Assembly (NCBI GenBank): GCA_903870275.1
Contig: CAIQCK010000090.1
Coordinates: 62,001-126,000, forward strand
DNA length: 64,000 nt
Origin: an uncultured bacterium
GTDB lineage: Bacteria; Verrucomicrobiota; Verrucomicrobiia; CAIQCK01
Reading direction: 5' to 3'
Of the stretch, positions 1 through 7,357 are shown piece after piece. How positions within the stretch are numbered: the stretch's first letter is position 1; each line of letters opens with the position of its first letter. Under the pieces are notes generated by a model. The model saw only the letters and a list, made by a program, of their open reading frames with translations. It did not search any database and was not told the origin of the DNA. A program made the translations under genes and the position numbers.

Positions 1-654
1 GTCGTGCCCATTGCCCGCAACAACCTCTGCGCCGGCTGCGGTCTGGCGGTGCCCGTGGCGCTGGTGCAAGCTGTGCGCAAGTCGGAGCAGATTCACGCGT
101 GCCCGCACTGCGACCGGTTTCTGTATTACCAGGATGGACAGCCGCGGCGGCCGGAGAAGGTGCCGGGTGCGCGGGTCGCACTACCCTCCGGCATCGCGCG
201 GTTTTCCGATGCGGCGCTGATGCTGCCCAATCTGGCCGCCAGCAACCGCGAGGACGCCGTCAAGGAACTGGCGGAATTGATGAAGGTGCAAGGATTCATT
301 GAAGACGGCGTCAATCTCGTCGAACTGGCGATGCGGCGCGAGTCCATGGTCAGCACGGCGGTGGAGAACGGCCTGGCGTTTCCGCACGTGCGCAACGTGG
401 AAGGCGGCAGCCTCACGTTCGCATTGGGGCTGAAGGAAGACGGCCTGAAGTTCGGCGCGTCCGCCGGCGAGTTGACGAAAATTGTTTTCTTCATCGTGAT
501 CCCCACGGCAGCGAGCGCGTTTTATTTGCGGTTGCTGGCGGGACTGGTCGGCACGTTCCGCACGGCCAAGGCCCGCAACGCGTTGCTGAAGTGCGGCACG
601 CCTCAAAAGATGTGGCAGACCCTGACCTCGCTGACGAACGAGACGATCCCCTGA
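1..654 (+). CDS. C4 zinc-ribbon / PTS EIIA fusion protein, 5' end outside window
   Basis: The reading frame is open to the left edge, so the N-terminus is missing. Counting from the GTG at 4, residues 9-42 hold two CxxC pairs (CAGC and CPHC) followed by an RFLYY stretch, the pattern that ends DUF164/CdsZ-type zinc-ribbon proteins, whose usual N-terminal coiled coil would lie upstream. Residues about 65-210 form a PTS EIIA type-2 (PtsN-like) domain with the phospho-acceptor histidine at about 128 in FPHVR. In the PTS the domain takes phosphate from HPr; with no sugar permease nearby, a regulatory rather than transport role is more likely (inference). The fusion is the odd point. The family calls are fairly sure, the function is not. 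Confidence 0.75.
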   Translation, partial: VVPIARNNLCAGCGLAVPVALVQAVRKSEQIHACPHCDRFLYYQDGQPRRPEKVPGARVALPSGIARFSDAALMLPNLAASNREDAVKELAELMKVQGFIEDGVNLVELAMRRESMVSTAVENGLAFPHVRNVEGGSLTFALGLKEDGLKFGASAGELTKIVFFIVIPTAASAFYLRLLAGLVGTFRTAKARNALLKCGTPQKMWQTLTSLTNETIP

Positions 655-660
655 TCGCCA

Positions 661-674
661 CCGCCCGCGGGCGG
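661..674. terminator. GC-rich palindrome after the EIIA gene
   Basis: A perfect 14-bp palindrome (CCGCCCGCGGGCGG) begins seven bases after the EIIA stop codon. There is no adjacent T run; a T-rich stretch appears only about 35 bases later. It could end the EIIA transcript, but this is a weak call. Confidence 0.3.
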
Positions 675-725
675 GTGTCCGCGGATGGGGCGAAGTCTTT
701 TCTTCGTAGGTTTTTTCCCTAGCCG

Positions 726-802
726 ACTCCGGCTTTACAGGAAGCCGGAGTGGTGCGAGGTTTCCGCAGTCGCATCCGAGACTGCGGAGATAACAAGTTA
801 TC
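726..802 (+). promoter_or_regulatory. Structured 5' leader with three consecutive hairpins
   Basis: Three perfect inverted repeats lie in a row before the S53 peptidase gene: a 10-bp stem (726-735 with 742-751, loop TACAGG), an 8-bp stem (764-771 with 780-787) and a 6-bp stem (789-794 with 797-802, loop AA). The last ends directly at the ribosome binding site GGGAGGAAAG (803-812). Folding of the third hairpin against the ribosome site suggests translational control, an RNA-protein site or a riboswitch. I could not match it to a riboswitch family I know. Confidence 0.5.
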
Positions 803-818
803 GGGAGGAAAGAGAATT

Positions 819-1961
819 ATGAAGACGAGCAGCCACACCGCCTTCTCGCTTTTGGTCTTTGCCGTTGCCGCCTCAACCGCGTTGGGACAGGGTCCGAACA
901 TCGGGCGCCGCCATTCGATGGATGACGAAGCACGGCCGCCGTTCCACATCCGTTTCGCAGCGACGTCCGGGCCTACGGGCTACACGCCGGCGCAAATCCG
1001 CCACGCCTATGGTTTTGACCAGTTCACCAGCACCGGCGCGGGCCAGAATATCGCCATCGTGGACGCCTACGGCAGCCCGACGATCCAGAACGACCTCAAC
1101 GCATTTTGCAAACAGTTCGGTTTGCCGGCGACGACCGTTAAAATCTATTACCCGCAAGGGAAACCTTCCACGGCGAACGGCGGATGGGCGTTGGAGACGT
1201 CGCTTGACGTGGAGTGGGCGCACGCCGTCGCGCCGCAGGCGACGATCCTGCTGGTGGTGGCGAAGACCGCCAGCCTCAACAATCTGCTCGGCGCGGTGGA
1301 CTACGCGGTGAAACTGGGCGCCCATCAAGTTTCCATGAGCTGGGGTGCGTCGGAATTCTCCGGCGAGTCGAGCTACGACTACCACTTCAACAAGACGGGC
1401 GTCACCTTCCTCGCTTCCTCCGGCGACAACGGCGCTGGCGTGCAGTGGCCGGCGGTTTCCCCCTACGTGGTGGGCGTTGGCGGCACCACGCTCCAGCTCG
1501 ACGGCACCGGCAACGTGCTCTCCGAAACCGGCTGGTCCGGCAGCGGCGGCGGCACCAGCGCCTATGTGGCCGAGCCGGGGTTCCAGCAGGTGTGGCAGAC
1601 TTCCGGCAAGCGCATGGTTCCCGACGTGAGCTACGACGCCGACCCGAACACTGGGTTTCCCGTCTATGACAGCACTTCGTATTACGGCATCAAGGGCTGG
1701 TTCCAGGTCGGCGGCACTAGCGCCGGCTCGCCACAGTGGGCCGCGCTGATCGCGCTGGCCAATGCCAGCCGCGCTGCCGCGTTGAACGCGGCCGACACGC
1801 CGCTGTATTACCTCGGCAGCCCGTCCACGCTGGATCTCTACTTCCGTGACGTGACGATGGGCAGCAACGGCGGCTACTCCGACTTAACCGGTTTCGATGA
1901 AGTCACCGGTCTCGGCAGCCCGCTGGCCAACGACATCGTTCCCGCGCTCATCGTTTATTGA
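819..1961 (+). CDS. Secreted sedolisin-type (S53) serine-carboxyl peptidase lacking a propeptide
   Basis: The 380-residue product starts at ATG 819 behind a strong GGAGGAAAG site. It has a signal peptide of about 23 residues ending near ALGQ. The S53 catalytic set is visible: Glu126 and Asp130 in an ExxxD arrangement, Asp203 in SSGDNG, and Ser301 in GGTSAGS. The family cleaves proteins, usually at acid pH, outside the cell. Typical members carry an N-terminal pro-kumamolisin domain of about 200 residues that keeps the enzyme inactive. Here the mature-type domain follows the signal peptide after a short linker. A C-terminal calcium-site-like stretch (TGFDEVTGLGSP) is present. It is a single gene preceded by a structured leader. 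Confidence 0.88.
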   Translation: MKTSSHTAFSLLVFAVAASTALGQGPNIGRRHSMDDEARPPFHIRFAATSGPTGYTPAQIRHAYGFDQFTSTGAGQNIAIVDAYGSPTIQNDLNAFCKQFGLPATTVKIYYPQGKPSTANGGWALETSLDVEWAHAVAPQATILLVVAKTASLNNLLGAVDYAVKLGAHQVSMSWGASEFSGESSYDYHFNKTGVTFLASSGDNGAGVQWPAVSPYVVGVGGTTLQLDGTGNVLSETGWSGSGGGTSAYVAEPGFQQVWQTSGKRMVPDVSYDADPNTGFPVYDSTSYYGIKGWFQVGGTSAGSPQWAALIALANASRAAALNAADTPLYYLGSPSTLDLYFRDVTMGSNGGYSDLTGFDEVTGLGSPLANDIVPALIVY

Positions 1962-1973
1962 ACGACGAGCGGA

Positions 1974-1997
1974 CCGCCGGCGCGTTCGCGCCGGCGG
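1974..1997. terminator. Bidirectional hairpin between convergent genes
   Basis: An 11-bp perfect inverted repeat with a two-base centre (TT) sits in the 44-bp gap between the S53 peptidase stop and the stop of the minus-strand isomerase gene. Its position and strength fit a terminator used from both sides, although no T run follows on either strand. Confidence 0.5.
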
Positions 1998-2005
1998 GCA
2001 CGGGG

Positions 2006-2878
2006 CTACACGTCGCAAATCTGGACCGCCTGCCGTAGCGACGTCATCGGGTCGCGCTTCGGGAGGAACTCCTGCGCGACGAAACCCTTGAAACCAGTCG
2101 CGGCAATCACCTCGCAAATGTGCCGATAGTTCAGTTCCTGCGTGTCGTCAATCTCGTTGCGGCCGGGCACGCCGCCGGTATGGAAGTGGGCGATGTATTG
2201 GATGTTGTCCTGGATGGTGTGGCAGACGTCACCCTCCATGATTTGCATGTGGTAGATGTCGTAGAGCAGCTTCAACCGCTCCGAGCCGACGCGTTTGACC
2301 ACCTCCACGCCCCACGCCGTGTGGTCGCACTGGTAATCCTTGTGGTTCACCTTGCTGTTGAGCAACTCCATCACCAGCGTCACCTTTTTCTCCTCGGCCA
2401 GCTTCATCAGCCGCTTGAAGCCCACGACGCAGTTCTCGAGACCCTTCTCGTCGTCGAGACCTTTGCGGTTGCCGGACATGCAGATCAGATTGGTCAGTCC
2501 CGCGTCGGCCACCTGCGGAACGATCTGCGTGAAACTCTCGACCAGTTTGTCGTGGTTCTCGACGTGGTTGAAACCCTCGGCGATGCCCATGCCCGCGCCG
2601 CTGGCCATCGCGCAGGTCAGCCCGTATTTTTTGAGGACCGGCCAGTCCTTCGGACCCATCAGGTCAATGGACTCGATGCCCATCGCCTTCGCCTCGCGGC
2701 ACAGGTCTTCCAGTGGCATCTTGTAACACCACTTGCAGACCGAATGATGAATGCGGCCCTTGAGCTTCGGCGCGGCGCCCTCCTGCGCGACGCCTGCGCG
2801 CGCGCCGGCCAGCGCGCCCGCGGCGGCGGCGATGGAAGTAATGGCGGAACGACGACTGATCTTGGTGGATGTGTTCAT
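2006..2878 (-). CDS. Hydroxypyruvate isomerase-like TIM-barrel protein with Tat signal
   Basis: The 290-residue product begins with a twin-arginine type leader (SRRSAITSIAAAAGALAGA), so export of a folded protein is predicted. The rest matches the xylose-isomerase-like TIM-barrel superfamily, closest to hydroxypyruvate isomerase (Hyi). Conserved metal-site acids are seen in VMELLNSKVNH, LLYDIYHMQ and the C-terminal VAQEF. Hyi interconverts hydroxypyruvate and tartronate semialdehyde. Exported members are common in Planctomycetes and Verrucomicrobia, and their substrate is usually unknown. The ATG at 2878 places the Tat motif at the N-terminus; a longer upstream reading frame would bury it. 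It lies 106 bp downstream of the HAD gene on the same strand, possibly as one operon. Confidence 0.8.
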   Translation of the reverse strand: MNTSTKISRRSAITSIAAAAGALAGARAGVAQEGAAPKLKGRIHHSVCKWCYKMPLEDLCREAKAMGIESIDLMGPKDWPVLKKYGLTCAMASGAGMGIAEGFNHVENHDKLVESFTQIVPQVADAGLTNLICMSGNRKGLDDEKGLENCVVGFKRLMKLAEEKKVTLVMELLNSKVNHKDYQCDHTAWGVEVVKRVGSERLKLLYDIYHMQIMEGDVCHTIQDNIQYIAHFHTGGVPGRNEIDDTQELNYRHICEVIAATGFKGFVAQEFLPKRDPMTSLRQAVQICDV

Positions 2879-2984
2879 GATTGGGTTCTCTCGATTCGGG
2901 CGGCGACTATAAACAACAGTCCGGTTTTCGGCCAGCGAATCATTCCTTCGCCGGAAACGCGGTTGCGTCGCTCCGGTTTCAACA

Positions 2985-3656
2985 TCAGGCTTCAAACAGG
3001 GTCGCGGGCACGCGCGCCAGGTCGGGCGCGATCCAGTCCGCGCCGGCCTTCGTGAGCGTGGCGTTGTCGAAGCTGGTGGTCAGGCCGAGGCAGCGGCTGC
3101 CAGCGGCCTTGCCCGCGGCGACGCCGTTCGGCGCGTCCTCGATGACGAGGCAGCGCGTCGGCGGCAGCGCCAGCTTTTCAGCGGCGCGCAGAAAAATTTC
3201 CGGGTTGGGTTTCTTGTGGACGATCTCGCTGCCGGTGACGCAGGCGTCGAAGGTTTCAGCCGGCAGGCCGATCTCGCGCAGGTTGCCGTCCATTTTCACG
3301 CGGTCGGCGCTCGTCGCCACGGCGAGCCGCAGGCCGCGCCGCCGGCAGCCGGCGATGAACTCGCGCACGCCCGGCAACGGCTGGAGCCGGCCCCGGATGA
3401 TCTCAAGATAGATGGCGTAGGTGCGCTCCTTGTCGCGCGGCATGGAGAGCGTGACGCCGTATTTTTCCGCGACGCCGCCCAGGAAGCGGTCCTCGCCGGT
3501 GCCGACGAACGGCACAAAATCCTCCGGCCGCACCGCGACGCCGTGGGCCTCGGCAAACATCCGGCAGCCGGCCTCGGCGATGAACGGCTCCGACAGGCAG
3601 AGCACGCCGTCCATGTCGAAAATGACGCCGGCGAAAGGTGGGTGTGGCTCATTCAT
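2985..3656 (-). CDS. HAD-superfamily hydrolase, beta-phosphoglucomutase-like
   Basis: The product has 223 residues, standard for the subfamily. All four HAD motifs are present: DMDGV with Asp14 (nucleophile) and Asp16, the threonine/serine motif VATSADR, the lysine motif KKPNPEIF, and the acidic motif VIEDAPNG. A helical cap lies between motifs I and II. Such enzymes are sugar-phosphate phosphatases or phosphomutases; which one cannot be told from sequence. The short cap and the GVxxA region after motif IV fit the PGMB/DOG1/CbbY branch. The neighbouring isomerase-like gene hints at sugar metabolism. Confidence 0.85.
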   Translation of the reverse strand: MNEPHPPFAGVIFDMDGVLCLSEPFIAEAGCRMFAEAHGVAVRPEDFVPFVGTGEDRFLGGVAEKYGVTLSMPRDKERTYAIYLEIIRGRLQPLPGVREFIAGCRRRGLRLAVATSADRVKMDGNLREIGLPAETFDACVTGSEIVHKKPNPEIFLRAAEKLALPPTRCLVIEDAPNGVAAGKAAGSRCLGLTTSFDNATLTKAGADWIAPDLARVPATLFEA

Positions 3657-3777
3657 CGTCGTGGCTCCTGATGCAGTAAGTTTCTTTGTTCGCTCCGATG
3701 CTGTCCATCATTTTCCACAGAAAGCGCAGGCTCCCTGTAATCATATTCCCCATGGTTTTGCCTTCTCATATTGGCCC

Positions 3778-3820
3778 GATTGAGTCGGACTGACCCGGAT
3801 CGAGTCGGATTGAGTCGGAT
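3778..3820. repeat. Short GAT(T/C)GAGTCGGA repeats
   Basis: Three copies of a 12-base unit, GATTGAGTCGGA or GATCGAGTCGGA, start at 3778, 3798 and 3808; the last two overlap by two bases. A partial copy (GAGGTCGGATTC) follows at about 3829. Function is unknown. Confidence 0.7.
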
Positions 3821-3929
3821 ATTTTTTTGAGGTCGGATTCACTCTGACCCACTTTGGCTGGTTTCGTGGTGTTGGGTTTCTCAACGGCATCCGCCAGTGG
3901 CGCAAAGCCTTGCGTTTTCAAATGCTCTG

Positions 3930-4127
3930 TTTGGGTTCGTTTTGTTTTTCTCCCTGCGGGCGGTTTTCACAATATCTTGCCACCACGCATCTTGCATTTG
4001 TCTATTTGGGTTCGTTTCGTAAAAAAATGGTTCATCAACAAGACCTCTCCAACTCAAAATGTTCATTTTCCGAGGAAAAACAATGTTTTCCGGTTTTGAC
4101 CTTGATTATCATTTGGGTTCGTTTTGT
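3930..4127. repeat. Three spaced copies of a 16-bp element
   Basis: TTTGGGTTCGTTTTGT occurs at 3930-3945 and 4112-4127, and with one change (TTTGGGTTCGTTTCGT) at 4005-4020. The copies are in the same orientation with start-to-start distances of 75 and 107 bp. Reading frames through them yield repeated WVRFV or TNPNR peptides that should not be mistaken for protein families. Confidence 0.75.
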
Positions 4128-4429
4128 ACATTTGTCGTCGCGTCGACGTCCTTGCCGACCCAACTTCATTTCCCGGATTGAAGCGACCGGCGACGATGCG
4201 TAGCCGCCGACGTAAGGAGGCGGAGAGATTGAACAGCCATTATGCCGCTGACGGGATGTTTTGATCTTCAGCCGGTCCGGGCGCAAACAAAAGCCGCCTG
4301 AAGAAGGCGAAACTCCGAACGCCAGCAGACGCCAGTCCTTTCAATACTCCATCCCTCCATCAACCCATTACTCCATTTTCAAAGAACTGGCGCAGCAATG
4401 ACACAGGGGGATTTTTTGGCAAGAAAAAT

Positions 4430-4530
4430 CACTGCGCTAGCGCAGTGAAAAACCAGCCAAAAACGCGTGTTTTTCGGGAGTCAAAACATGCGTTTTTCAA
4501 TGGACTGCGCTAGCGCAGCGATAGCGCAGT
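4430..4530. promoter_or_regulatory. Pair of CTGCGCTAGCGCAG palindromes
   Basis: A perfect 18-bp palindrome, CACTGCGCTAGCGCAGTG, lies at 4430-4447. A second 14-bp copy of its core is at 4505-4518, followed by an isolated half site AGCGCAGT at 4523-4530. The spacing and position 120-220 bp before the MFS transporter start suggest operators for a dimeric regulator. They could instead be a mobile palindromic repeat. Confidence 0.45.
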
Positions 4531-4649
4531 AAACGAAAAGGTCTATTCCGGGGAAAAACGGCGGTTGGCAGGCGGTTGTGGTCAGCGGTCACGCCCGTTT
4601 CAGAGGGATCACACTTTTCCACTTGTGCGAAGGCGGAAGTGGTCGGAGA

Positions 4650-6149
4650 ATGTTTGGTTTTTCGAGGATGAAACACGACCTGCCCGTAACCATCGTGACA
4701 ACCGGCGCGACGCCGGAGGCGGCGGCGCGCCCCGGCGACGACGACCGCGAAAGCGCGACGCGGCGGGCGCTGCGACTGGTGACAACCGCGTGGGCGTTTG
4801 GCGCGGCGTGGATGTTCACCGTGCAGGGCGCAGCAATGACGCGCTACGCGAAAATGCTGGGCCTGCCGCAGTTCTGGTTCGGCGTGTTTGCGGCGCTGCC
4901 GTTCATCGGCGCACTGGCGCAGTTGCCGGCGAGCTTTTTCATCGAGCGGTTCGGCCACCGCAAGACCCTCTTTGTCGCGGCGGGCGTGTGCCACCGGACG
5001 CTGTGGATCGGGGTGGCGCTGATTCCGTGGGTGTTGCCGGGCGCGTGGTGGTGGCCGGCGCTAATGGTGCTGAGCACAACTTCTTATTTCGCCGGGCATC
5101 TTTCCGGCCCGGCGTGGGTGTCGTGGATGGCGGACCTGGTGCCGGCAAGAATCCGCGGCCGGTATTTTGCGCAGCGGAACCAGGTCGGCCAGGTCTCCGC
5201 CGTGTGCGCGACGCTGGCCGCGGGCTACGCGCTGGACCTCGCGCAGGCCGCGAGCCTGGAGATGCTGATGCGAACCGGCTCGGTGGTGCTGGCGCTGGCG
5301 GGAATCGCTGGCACGGTGGATTACCTGATGTTCACCGCGGTGCCGGATGCCACGGCGACGCGGGCAAACGCCAACGTGAACCTCTGGCGGCTGGTGCGCG
5401 AGCCGCTGCGCGACCGGAATTTTCGCCGGCTGCTCGGCTTCAACGCCGCGCTGACGTTCAGCATCGCCTACGTCTCGCAGTTCGTGTGGCTCTATCTGTT
5501 CGATGTCATGCATCTCTCGAACACGAAGGCGAACCTGATGTGGATGGTGATGCAACTCGGCGTCTGGGCGGTGTCGTATCCGCTCTGGGGCCGGATCATT
5601 GACAAGGCGGGACGCAAGCCGGTGCTGCTGGTGGCGGGATTGATCTTCGCGTTCAGCGGCGCGGCGTGGATTTTCGTCACGCGCGAACACTGGGTGGCCG
5701 GCTACATCGCGGTGATCGTGGCGACGGCGGCGTGGCCCGGTCTCGATCTCGCCAACTTCAGCCTGCTGCTGGCGATGAGCAGCTCGCGCGGCGGCCGGCG
5801 GCAAAGCAGCGCCTGCGTGGCGATCAACAACTTCGTCGTCGGCATCGCCGGCACGGTCAGCGGATTGGTCGGCGGTATCATTGCGCAGACGTTGCGCGAC
5901 TGGCATACCACCATCTTCGGCTGGCCGCTGACGTATCACGGTGTGTTGTTCCTGCTGACGTTCGTGATGCGGCTGGTGGCGGTGGCGTGGGCCATGCGGC
6001 TCGAAGAACCGCGCGCCCACGGTCCGCGCGTGACGTTGCGGTATCTGAGCGCCGACGTTTACTCCAACATCCAGCAGGTGTTTTTTGCGCCGGCGCGGCT
6101 GCTCTGGCACGTGGGCCGCTGGACGTTGCGCATTTCGCGCGAGCGGTGA
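4650..6149 (+). CDS. Major facilitator superfamily transporter
   Basis: This is an integral membrane protein of about 499 residues with roughly 12 hydrophobic segments after a hydrophilic N-terminal tail of about 45 residues. The loop after the second segment pair carries RFGHRKT, and a later loop contains VPARIRGRYFAQRN, both typical MFS positively charged loop motifs. The second half repeats this with DKAGRKP. The substrate cannot be deduced. ATG 4650 is chosen for the purine-rich GGAAG upstream; ATG 4668 and an upstream GTG at 4578 are alternatives. Two long palindromes precede the gene and may be operators. Confidence 0.8.
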   Translation: MFGFSRMKHDLPVTIVTTGATPEAAARPGDDDRESATRRALRLVTTAWAFGAAWMFTVQGAAMTRYAKMLGLPQFWFGVFAALPFIGALAQLPASFFIERFGHRKTLFVAAGVCHRTLWIGVALIPWVLPGAWWWPALMVLSTTSYFAGHLSGPAWVSWMADLVPARIRGRYFAQRNQVGQVSAVCATLAAGYALDLAQAASLEMLMRTGSVVLALAGIAGTVDYLMFTAVPDATATRANANVNLWRLVREPLRDRNFRRLLGFNAALTFSIAYVSQFVWLYLFDVMHLSNTKANLMWMVMQLGVWAVSYPLWGRIIDKAGRKPVLLVAGLIFAFSGAAWIFVTREHWVAGYIAVIVATAAWPGLDLANFSLLLAMSSSRGGRRQSSACVAINNFVVGIAGTVSGLVGGIIAQTLRDWHTTIFGWPLTYHGVLFLLTFVMRLVAVAWAMRLEEPRAHGPRVTLRYLSADVYSNIQQVFFAPARLLWHVGRWTLRISRER

Positions 6150-6268
6150 CGGCCCGGCGGGTTGGCGTTCTGACGAGTCTGCGGCGTGGGCTGTGATTGA
6201 CGGCGTCGGGCGCGGACGGGCAAGATCAGGGGACATGAGGTTCTGCATTGCCATAATCCTCCATCGCC

Positions 6269-6742
6269 ATGACCTTCCTTGAAATAGAATTTGGATCGGA
6301 CGATTTCCGCAAAGAGTGCGAGCTTCGTGACAAGGTATTGCGCGCGCCCATCGGCTTGTGCCTCCAGGATGAAGATCTCAGCCAGGAGAGGCGGCAAATG
6401 CATTTCGGCCTGTTTGATGAGGGCGCACTCGTTGCTTGTGTCATCGCCGTCGCTCTTTCCCCCACGGAAGCGAAGATTCGTCAGATGGCGGTTGACGGCG
6501 GGCATCAGGGGCAAGGTTGCGGACGGAGAATCATCCTATGCCTTGAGAACCATCTGGCGGGACAAGGGTTCGTTCATTTTTCCATGCATGCCCGAATGTC
6601 CGCCGCCGGTTTTTACGAGAAGCTCGGCTATTCAAAAACCGGCCGTGAATTCATCGAGGTTGGCATTCCCCATATCAAAATGGAAAAACGCCTGACTATT
6701 ACACCCGCTGCCGGAGTTTCGCGTGGCGCGTCTTGCCGCTGA
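6269..6742 (+). CDS. GNAT-family N-acetyltransferase
   Basis: This is a 157-residue single-domain protein. The acetyl-CoA binding motif is visible as MAVDGGHQGQGCGRRI at about residues 73-88, followed by the AAGFYEKLGY motif near 112-121 and an EFIEVGIPHIKME ending typical of ElaA/YitI-like members. It would transfer acetyl from acetyl-CoA to a small amine or protein. The last 14 residues or so lie inside a duplicated 55-bp segment that copies the 3' end of the acyl-CoA synthetase gene, so the natural C-terminus may have been altered. Confidence 0.8.
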   Translation: MTFLEIEFGSDDFRKECELRDKVLRAPIGLCLQDEDLSQERRQMHFGLFDEGALVACVIAVALSPTEAKIRQMAVDGGHQGQGCGRRIILCLENHLAGQGFVHFSMHARMSAAGFYEKLGYSKTGREFIEVGIPHIKMEKRLTITPAAGVSRGASCR

Positions 6743-6758
6743 TGGTTTTGGTAACGAC
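6704..6758. repeat. Left copy of a 55-bp direct repeat (copy of acyl-CoA synthetase 3' end)
   Basis: This segment matches 7363-7418 with three substitutions and one single-base length difference. The other copy encodes the C-terminal end of the minus-strand acyl-CoA synthetase (about residues 507-525, including TISGKTRHAELRRR). The copy here is out of context, between the GNAT gene and the small secreted protein. Confidence 0.85.
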
Positions 6759-6761
6759 CGG

Positions 6762-7274
6762 CTATTTCCCGGGCTTCAACCTGTCCGCATCGATTTGATC
6801 TTGGTATTGCCTCTTCAACAGCGCATCGGACGCATCAACGGCAACGAGTTTCTTGCCTGCTCTGACCAGAACCAGATACCCGGTTGTCTTGTCCCCCGTG
6901 TGGGAGTAGCTCCCATCGGAATAATGCGTTCTCACATCCTGCACTTCCTTTGAATCCACTTTGAATACGGTGGACTGTCCGGCCTTCAAGGGCACCCTCT
7001 TGCTCCCCTTGTCGTAAGTCTTGGTGCTCCCATCCTCGATACTCTTCGCCAGAAACTGCCAGTTCACAACAAAGCTGCAGGGTTTGGTGTCCATGTTGCG
7101 GAGCATGATCTGGATGTTCTTGGACCGGTGGATGGTTTTCTCGTAGGCGTCATCGGTTGACTGCCGCGTGTCCTGCATCGGACTGCCCATCAATTCGACT
7201 TCGAGAAACACCGCCTGTGCTTGAACCGAGAAGGCTGTGGTGAGGAACAGCAGCACGGAAACCAGCGTTTTCAT
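6762..7274 (-). CDS. Small secreted protein of unknown function
   Basis: The product has 170 residues with a clear signal peptide (MKTLVSVLLFLTTAFSVQAQA). No family is recognised. The mature part is predicted to be mainly beta-strand and includes VNWQFLAKSIEDGSTKTYD, LKAGQSTVFKVDS and a C-terminal YLVLVRAGKKLVAVDASD stretch, resembling small Ig-like or beta-sandwich envelope proteins. Its base composition (about 52% GC by eye) is lower than that of its neighbours. It lies between two copies of a 55-bp repeat derived from the neighbouring synthetase, which suggests it arrived as a block with a target duplication. Confidence 0.7.
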   Translation of the reverse strand: MKTLVSVLLFLTTAFSVQAQAVFLEVELMGSPMQDTRQSTDDAYEKTIHRSKNIQIMLRNMDTKPCSFVVNWQFLAKSIEDGSTKTYDKGSKRVPLKAGQSTVFKVDSKEVQDVRTHYSDGSYSHTGDKTTGYLVLVRAGKKLVAVDASDALLKRQYQDQIDADRLKPGK

Positions 7275-7357
7275 GGGTTACAGATTTAACACCATCCCAG
7301 GAAGCAAGTTGCCTGGTTCGCAGCCGGCTTTTTTCATGGAGAATCCGGCAAGCCCGC

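Larger units (their letters stand above)
3657..4649. other. Repeat-rich intergenic region of about 1 kb
   Basis: No convincing gene is present; reading frames of 60-97 codons here lack ribosome sites and recognisable domains. The region is AT-richer than its flanks. It contains a GAGTCGGA-type short repeat (3778-3820), three copies of a 16-bp element (3930-4127), CTCCAT-type satellite sequence (about 4345-4377) and two long palindromes (4430-4530) just before the MFS transporter gene. It looks like a sink for repetitive elements. Confidence 0.6.

Noticed and set aside
736..812. Known riboswitch before the S53 peptidase (c-di-GMP, SAM or cobalamin type)
   Set aside because: None of the conserved sequence blocks of those classes that I can recall is present, so only a generic structured leader is reported.
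3930..4127. Possible CRISPR array
   Set aside because: Repeats are only 16 bp, spacing is irregular (75 and 107 bp), only three copies exist and no cas gene is present.
3854..4286. Short overlapping open frames in the 1-kb gap, with WVRFV or KRTQ peptides
   Set aside because: The recurring peptides come from the 16-bp DNA repeat read in different frames. No ribosome sites and no domain.
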